From DATCVR01 sp036566745 (GTDB lineage: Bacteria > Actinomycetota > Actinomycetes > Jiangellales > Jiangellaceae): DNA of 6,790 nucleotides. The notes under the pieces were generated by a model, which searched no databases, was not told the DNA's origin, and saw only the letters and a program-made list of their open reading frames with translations. Positions 4,817-6,790 of this stretch are shown piece by piece. Position numbers and translations under genes: made by a program. The number at the start of each line of letters is the position of its first letter. The first letter of the stretch is position 1. Location of the stretch: the NCBI GenBank assembly GCA_036566745.1, contig DATCVR010000375.1:1-6790 (forward strand). The letters are read 5' to 3'.

Positions 4817-6790
4817 TCAGCCGCGCGGCTTCTCCTTCATCTCGAACGTCTCGATCACATCGCCGACCTGGATGTCGTTGAACGTACCCAGGCTGATACC
4901 GCACTCGAAGCCGTCACGCACCTCGGTGACGTCGTCCTTCTCGCGCCGCAGCGACTCGACGGTGAGGTTGTCCCCCACCACCACGCCGTCGCGGATCAGG
5001 CGGGCCTTCGAGTTGCGACGGATCAGGCCGCCGGTGACCATGCAACCCGCGATGTTGCCGATCTTGGAGGACCGGAAGACCTCGCGGATCTCGGCGGTGC
5101 CGAGCTGGTTCTCCTCGAACTCGGGCTTGAGCATGCCCTTGAGTGCGGCCTCGACCTCTTCGATGGCGGCGTAGATGACCGAGTAGTACCGGATCTCGAC
5201 GCCTTCGCGATCGGCCAGCTCTTCGATCGAGCGGTTCTGCGGGCGGACGTTGAACCCGATGATGATGCCCTCGTCGATGGAGGCGAGGTTGACGTCGTTC
5301 GCCGTGATCGCACCGACACCGCGGTGGATGATCTGGAGATTGACCTCGTCGCCCACGTCGATCTTGAGCAGCGCATCCTCGAGTGCCTCGACCGAACCGG
5401 ACACGTCGCCCTTGAGGATGAGGTTGAGCGTCTCGACCTTGCTCTCGGCCAGGAAGCTCTCGAGCGTGACCCGCTTGCGAGCCCGGGCCAGGGCGGCGTT
5501 GCGCTCCATCGCCTCGCGCTTCTCGGCGATCTGGCGCGCGGTGCGGTCGTCGTCGGCGACGAGGAACTTGTCGCCGGCGCCGGGCACCGCGGTCAGGCCG
5601 AGCACGAGCACCGGACGCGACGGACCGGCCTCGTCGACCTGCTGGCCGTGCTCGTCGAGCATCGCCCGGACCCGTCCGTAGGACTGGCCGGTGACGATGG
5701 CGTCGCCCGGGCGCAGCGTGCCGCGCTGGACGAGCACCGTGGCGACCGGACCGCGACCCTTGTCGAGGTGACCCTCGATGGCCACACCGCGTGCGGCCAT
5801 GTCGGGGTTCGCCTCGAGGTTGAGCGCGGCGTCGGCCGTGAGCAGCACGGCTTCGAGCAGCTTGTCGATGTTCAGACGCTGCTTCGCCGACACGTCGATG
5901 AACATCGTGTCGCCGCCGTACTCCTCGGCCACCAGGTTGTACTCGGTGAGCTGCTGCCGGATCTTGTCCGGGTTGGCGCCTTCCTTGTCGACCTTGTTGA
6001 CCGCGACCACGATCGGGACGCCGGCCGCCTGGGCGTGGTTCAGCGCCTCGATGGTCTGCGGCATCACGCCGTCGTCGGCGGCGACCACCAGGATCGCGAT
6101 GTCGGTCACCTGGGCACCTCGGGCACGCATGGCGGTGAACGCCTCGTGACCAGGGGTGTCGATGAAGGTGATCGCCCGCTTCGAGCCGTCGTGCTCGACG
6201 TGGACCTGGTAGGCACCGATGTGCTGGGTGATGCCACCGGCCTCGCCCTCGACGACGTTCTCGTTGCGGATCGCGTCGAGGAGCTTGGTCTTTCCGTGGT
6301 CGACGTGACCCATGACGGTGACGACCGGCGGGCGCGGAACGGCGCTGCCGTCGTCTTCGGCATCGAAGTCGATGTCGAAGGACTCGAGCAGCTCGCGGTC
6401 CTCGTCCTCGGGCGAAACCATCTGGATCACGTAGCCGAGCTCTTCACCGAGAAGGCGGAAGGTGTCCTCGTCGACCGACTGAGTGGCCGTGACCATCTCG
6501 CCGAGCCCGAACAACACCTGCACCAGCTGAGCCGGGTCGACGTCGATCCGCTCGGCGAAGTCGGCGAGCGAGGCGCCACGCGGCAGCCGGACCGTCTGGC
6601 CGCCGCCACGCGGCAGCCGCACGCCGCCGATGCTCGGGGCCTGCATGTTGTCGTATTCCTGGCGCTTCTGGCGCTTGCTCTTGCGGCTGCGCGCGGGCTT
6701 GCCGCCCGGACGACCGAACGCACCGGCCGTACCGCCGCGACCACGGCCGCCGCCACCACCGGGACGGCCTCCGCCGCCACCGAAGCCGCC
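4817..6790 (-). CDS. infB: Translation initiation factor IF-2, missing its N terminus (window edge)
   Basis: IF-2 is the GTPase that places initiator fMet-tRNA on the 30S subunit and promotes joining of the 50S. The 657 visible residues run to the natural stop; the start lies beyond the window. Actinobacterial IF-2 is usually 900-1050 residues, so roughly 300 are missing. The visible part opens with a Gly/Arg-rich linker (1-30) and a basic stretch KSKRQKRQE. The IF2_N domain follows (about 69-140). The G domain carries GHVDHGKT (161-168), DTPGHE (211-216), NKVD (265-268) and SAK (301-303). Domains II, III and the fMet-tRNA-binding C2 domain follow, with the conserved GFECGISL near the end. 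All GTPase motifs are intact. The ATG at 6646 is an internal Met in the conserved EYDNMQAPSIGG segment, not the start; the frame continues unbroken to the window edge. nusA is expected just upstream, outside the window. Confidence 0.98.
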   Translation of the reverse strand, partial: GGFGGGGGRPGGGGGRGRGGTAGAFGRPGGKPARSRKSKRQKRQEYDNMQAPSIGGVRLPRGGGQTVRLPRGASLADFAERIDVDPAQLVQVLFGLGEMVTATQSVDEDTFRLLGEELGYVIQMVSPEDEDRELLESFDIDFDAEDDGSAVPRPPVVTVMGHVDHGKTKLLDAIRNENVVEGEAGGITQHIGAYQVHVEHDGSKRAITFIDTPGHEAFTAMRARGAQVTDIAILVVAADDGVMPQTIEALNHAQAAGVPIVVAVNKVDKEGANPDKIRQQLTEYNLVAEEYGGDTMFIDVSAKQRLNIDKLLEAVLLTADAALNLEANPDMAARGVAIEGHLDKGRGPVATVLVQRGTLRPGDAIVTGQSYGRVRAMLDEHGQQVDEAGPSRPVLVLGLTAVPGAGDKFLVADDDRTARQIAEKREAMERNAALARARKRVTLESFLAESKVETLNLILKGDVSGSVEALEDALLKIDVGDEVNLQIIHRGVGAITANDVNLASIDEGIIIGFNVRPQNRSIEELADREGVEIRYYSVIYAAIEEVEAALKGMLKPEFEENQLGTAEIREVFRSSKIGNIAGCMVTGGLIRRNSKARLIRDGVVVGDNLTVESLRREKDDVTEVRDGFECGISLGTFNDIQVGDVIETFEMKEKPRG

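Noticed and set aside
4693..4881. Small plus-strand open frame across the infB–DUF503 gap
   Set aside because: It spans the inverted repeat and runs into infB antisense; no ribosome site and no recognisable protein features.
6646..6790. ATG at 6646 as the start of a short IF-2
   Set aside because: The frame continues upstream with the Gly/Arg-rich linker and basic stretch typical of actinobacterial IF-2, so the Met is internal.

Overview
The window comes from a GC-rich actinobacterium. Evidence for this is the GC-biased codon use, the Gly/Arg-rich N-terminal linker of IF2 followed by a basic KSKRQKRQE-type stretch, the frequent GTG starts, and the gene order infB – DUF503 – rbfA – truB – ribF. 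That order is shared with streptomycetes, nocardioids and pseudonocardias. It differs from Mycobacterium, where other genes lie between rbfA and truB. The genus cannot be fixed from the sequence alone. Every supported gene is on the minus strand, so transcription runs from high to low coordinates.

Region 1 (6790 to 2871) is the translation and ribosome-maturation block. It holds infB (5' end outside the window), a structured 150-bp gap, a DUF503 gene, rbfA and truB. rbfA and truB overlap by 4 bp (GTGA). These genes cover translation initiation, 30S maturation and tRNA pseudouridine-55 synthesis. RbfA carries an acidic low-complexity C-terminal tail encoded partly by a 9-bp tandem repeat. Just after the infB stop lies an 81-nt nested inverted repeat with perfect 15-bp outer arms.

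Region 2 (2857 to 164) is an accessory cassette between truB and ribF, which are neighbours in many actinobacteria. It encodes two different MarR-family repressors and a 14-TM DHA2-type (EmrB/QacA-like) multidrug-efflux MFS transporter. The first MarR gene starts about 22 bp after truB and probably rides on readthrough from it. The second MarR gene and the transporter form an operon with a 4-bp ATGA overlap. Their promoter lies inside a perfect 20-bp inverted repeat with an 8-nt spacer (2314-2361). Each arm is itself a small GTTGC-N5-GCAAC palindrome. The arrangement looks like an autoregulated, ligand-inducible efflux module.

Region 3 (86 to 1) is the first 29 codons of ribF (FMN/FAD synthesis), with its own ribosome binding site. 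The window ends inside it.

No RNA gene, CRISPR array, IS element or phage gene was found. No gene-free stretch exceeds 300 bp; the longest is the 150-bp infB–DUF503 gap. I did not find a convincing wholly new system. The strongest leads are the double operator, the twin-MarR efflux insertion, and the structured infB–DUF503 element.
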